DNA from: Alkalibacterium sp. MB6
GTDB taxonomy: Bacteria > Bacillota > Bacilli > Lactobacillales > Carnobacteriaceae_A
Assembly: GCF_009935905.1 (NCBI RefSeq)
Contig: NZ_PREX01000020.1
Location: forward strand, 1 to 47,797
Direction: 5' to 3'
Length of the DNA: 47,797 bases
The position numbers and the translations under genes are program-made. The notes under the pieces were generated by a model. That model saw nothing but the letters and a program-made list of their open reading frames with translations. It was not told where the DNA came from and searched no databases. This document shows, piece by piece, positions 45,582 to 47,797 of this stretch; within the stretch, counting starts at the first letter, position 1; each line of letters opens with the position of its first letter.

Positions 45582-45878
45582 CCTTCTTACATGAAGATTA
45601 TAGATAACGATTATGTAGTATTAGAAGGGTCCACAATTGTTAAAGAGGGAAGACAAAACATTCCACCGGGAGTTTTGGAAGCTAGACAGACACTGATAAA
45701 TAAAGGTTATCTAGTAAAAGATCAGAATAATAAATTGTATAAATTGACTGAAAATTATGCGTTTCAAAGTCCTAGCTATGCGTCAGGATTTGTAGCAGGA
45801 GGAAATGATAACGGCTGGACTTCATGGAAATATAATGGGAAAACAATGTCAGAATTGGAAGATAATAATAACTTGTAG
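45582..45878 (+). pseudogene. DUF4357-domain C-terminal fragment
   Basis: About 98 codons matching the end of DUF4357 proteins: VLEGSTIVKEGRQNIPPGV, ARQTLINKGYL, the KLTENYAFQSPSYASGFVAG core and NGWTSWKYNGKTMSELE. DUF4357 usually ends GIY-YIG nucleases or restriction-modification related proteins. Its 5' part is missing: the frame runs back into the right inverted repeat of the IS3 element, and the only starts lie in IS sequence or at an ATG (45591) without a site. It is probably the broken end of a defence gene. Confidence 0.7.
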
Positions 45879-45988
45879 ATTGGTGATGTTGCTACCAAGT
45901 AAAATACAGATTTAGTGGGAAGCCATATAATCAAATATAGCACTTATAATTACCAAATACTTTATACGAAAATATAGGGAGAGTCATA

Positions 45989-47302
45989 ATGGCATTATTA
46001 AAAGATGAATTAACAATAATATCGATAGGAGATTTACTTAGTATAGATTTAACATTGCCATCCTATCAGAGGCCCTACAGATGGAAAATTTCCTCTGCAA
46101 ATACTTTGTTTATTGATACGTTTGAAGCTTACAAAAATAGTGTGGAAGAATATCGTTTAGGAACCGTTATTTTACATAAAAATTCGTTAGGTACTTATAA
46201 TATTGTAGACGGCCAGCAAAGAATCACAACACTTTCTATTCTATTATATTCTTTAGGTGATAAAAAACAAAAAATGTTAGAAGAAAGTTATAGTCATTTA
46301 TCAAATGATGCTGTTGTTAAAAATTTCCGGATTTTATCTAGAAGAATCAATGAATTAAATGATGATGAACAGAATAAATACAAAAAATATTTATTGGAAC
46401 AATGCACTCTGGTTCAAATTGTAACAGATAGTGAACAAGAAGCATTCCAGTTTTTTGATTCTCAAAATACTCGTGGAAAAGAATTAGCTCCTCATGATCT
46501 ATTGAAATCCTATCATTTACGAGAAATGGATAAGGAATCGGAGGATTTAAAAGTTCAGATTATAAACCAATGGGAAAACATAAATACGAATATACTAAAA
46601 GATTTATTCAGTATATATCTCTATCCACTAACACAATGGTATATGTTGAGAGATGGTTTAAATTATTCATCCACTAAAATTGATTCATTTAAGGGGATTA
46701 AAGGAAATAACATTTATAATTTTTCTCTCTACCACAAGGCCAGCAATTTATACGTGGAACAGTTTAATAAAAGTGGAAACAGTGAACTTCTGGCTTCTAA
46801 TCATTTAAATCAATTTCAACTAACTCACCCTTTAATTGCCGGGAAAAGATTTTTTAATTATTCCTTTCATTATAAAGAACTCTTGGAAAAGGTTAAAAAT
46901 TTAATTAGTAACTTTCACAGTAGTGAGGGTGAGGCGATTCCAGACAGACGTTCTGGAGATATATACATAAAGCAATTGTATGAATCCGTAGCATTATTTT
47001 TTGCTGATCGGTTTGGCATAGAAAATTTGACAAAGTCTGTTCTTCAGCAGTTATATACATGGAGTTATTCATTAAGATTAAGTATGTATGCGGTCTATCC
47101 TCAAACAATTAATAAATATGCAAATGGTCTACATGAACGAGTAAATGAAGGACTAGCAATGTTCTCAGTTATCAGTCAGATGAATGATCCAGAGGAATTA
47201 AAGTTAATCATACTTGAACAACCAGAAATAAGAGAGAATAATGGTGAAAGATATAAAGAGTCTTATAAATTATTATGTGAATGGAATGGGTGGTATAAAT
47301 AA
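45989..47302 (+). CDS. DUF262 (GmrS/ParB-like) protein
   Basis: A 437-residue protein with an N-terminal DUF262 nucleotide-binding domain: LPSYQRPYRW at about 24-33, VDGQQRITTL with D74 to R78, and FFDSQNTRGKELAPHDLLKSYHL near residue 157. This is the domain of GmrS in the GmrSD modification-dependent restriction enzymes and of the NTPase SspE. The C-terminal 240 residues are helical and lack the HNH (DUF1524) nuclease signature, so the partner may supply it. Ribosome-binding site AGGGAGAG. The stop overlaps the start of the next DUF262 gene by one base. Confidence 0.85.
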   Translation: MALLKDELTIISIGDLLSIDLTLPSYQRPYRWKISSANTLFIDTFEAYKNSVEEYRLGTVILHKNSLGTYNIVDGQQRITTLSILLYSLGDKKQKMLEESYSHLSNDAVVKNFRILSRRINELNDDEQNKYKKYLLEQCTLVQIVTDSEQEAFQFFDSQNTRGKELAPHDLLKSYHLREMDKESEDLKVQIINQWENINTNILKDLFSIYLYPLTQWYMLRDGLNYSSTKIDSFKGIKGNNIYNFSLYHKASNLYVEQFNKSGNSELLASNHLNQFQLTHPLIAGKRFFNYSFHYKELLEKVKNLISNFHSSEGEAIPDRRSGDIYIKQLYESVALFFADRFGIENLTKSVLQQLYTWSYSLRLSMYAVYPQTINKYANGLHERVNEGLAMFSVISQMNDPEELKLIILEQPEIRENNGERYKESYKLLCEWNGWYK

Positions 47303-47643
47303 TGACTAAAAATCCATTGCAACTACCAGTTTCTAAAGTTTTCGAGCATAACTATCAGGTGCCAATCTATCAACGTAACTATGCATGGACTGAAGTCGAA
47401 ATCATTCAATTAATTGAAGATATTGATAGTTCAATTGAGAAGCCGGGTGAAAGTTATTTTTTAGGTAATTTAATTGTTAATCAATTTGATAATAATGCTT
47501 ATGAAGTAATAGATGGTCAACAACGTCTAACCACATTGTATCTCTTAGGAAAATATTTAAATTTATCTATTCCACCTAGGGCATTACACTTTGAAGCTCG
47601 AGAGAAATCAAATCGAACCTTAGAATATATAAGAGATCACTAG
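47302..47643 (+). pseudogene. Second DUF262 protein, truncated after 113 codons
   Basis: The start of another DUF262 protein: VPIYQRNYAW near residue 20 and VIDGQQRLTTLYLL with D71. The family normally runs to 500-700 residues, often ending in DUF1524 HNH, but here the frame stops at 47643 and the sequence turns into GTGTTGCATAAAACTAG, which resembles the end of an insertion sequence. Its first base overlaps the stop of the preceding gene, so the pair was one operon. The GmrSD-like or paired DUF262 defence unit is therefore probably inactivated. Confidence 0.75.
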
Positions 47644-47697
47644 TGTTGCATAAAACTAGAAATCACTGTTGATTGCAGTTTGTTAATTAAATCACAA

Positions 47698-47797
47698 TTA
47701 GTTTTCTTTAAAATTTTCAAAAAAGTCAAATGCTGGCGCAGCGGATGACTTTTTCCAGAATTTTTTTGACTTATTCAGTTGTGGATAAATCGATTTG
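47698..47797 (-). CDS. Partial ORF, possible transposase C terminus
   Basis: On the minus strand, 32 codons enter from the window edge and end at a TAA (47700-47698): KSIYPQLNKSKKFWKKSSAA then PAFDFFENFKEN. Between it and the truncated DUF262 gene are about 55 AT-rich bases ending in a TTTATGCAACAC-type terminus. This fits the 3' end and terminal repeat of an insertion sequence that interrupted the DUF262 gene. I cannot name the family. Confidence 0.35.
   Translation of the reverse strand, partial: KSIYPQLNKSKKFWKKSSAAPAFDFFENFKEN

Overview
The window looks like the chromosome of a low- to mid-GC Lactobacillales bacterium. The rsmA neighbourhood and protein style suggest the Carnobacteriaceae (Alkalibacterium/Marinilactibacillus-like), but that genus guess is inference. 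The first 8.1 kb is ordinary backbone: a GH31 glycosidase, a Cof-type HAD phosphatase, then metG, tatD, rnmV and rsmA. A structured noncoding RNA with its own terminator follows (6S RNA is the best guess). Everything downstream is accessory DNA: metal resistance modules separated by insertion sequences, a group II intron, intergenic repeats and broken genes.

Block 1 (about 8.4-28.3 kb) is a large copper island. It contains a decayed IS256-type element with a reverse-transcriptase fragment inside it, a 40-codon ORF, a DUF305 protein, a YdhK/CopL-like lipoprotein, an extra GAPDH, CopY, CopA, CopZ, CopB, an extra adenylate kinase, an extra Lgt, a multicopper oxidase, a two-component system, a SHOCT protein, a second extra Lgt, an M23 peptidase, a small Met/His-rich protein and a Lit-type lipoprotein transacylase (DUF1461). 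CopY-type operators (TACAnnTGTA and one-mismatch variants) lie at four promoters: the small ORF/DUF305 gene, the GAPDH gene, copY and the multicopper oxidase. The module therefore appears to couple copper export and oxidation with replacement metabolic enzymes and with remodelling of lipoprotein acylation.

Block 2 (about 28.3-33.9 kb) starts with a merA 3' fragment and a class C group II intron sitting directly behind a transcription terminator. Next come two small HMA proteins, a P1B ATPase with a CPG instead of CPC membrane motif, and a Dps ferritin. Four perfect FNR/CRP-type palindromes (TTGATnnnnATCAA) stand in front of these genes, each centred the same distance from a -10 hexamer, as expected for class II activation at -41.5.

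Block 3 (about 34.3-40.1 kb) carries cadC-cadD-cadA on the minus strand (cadA has lost its 5' end) and merR-merA on the plus strand. It is bounded by direct copies of an intergenic repeat. A longer version of that repeat, with two terminators, is also found at the left edge of the copper island.

Block 4 (about 40.1-43.5 kb) has a tandem rhodanese divergent from arsA-arsR-arsD. No arsenite permease is present. A MITE-like hairpin and an IS3-family element follow. Block 5 (45.6-47.8 kb) is the remnant of a defence locus: a DUF4357 fragment cut at the IS3 end, a complete DUF262 protein, and a second DUF262 protein cut after 113 codons next to what looks like another insertion sequence running out of the window.
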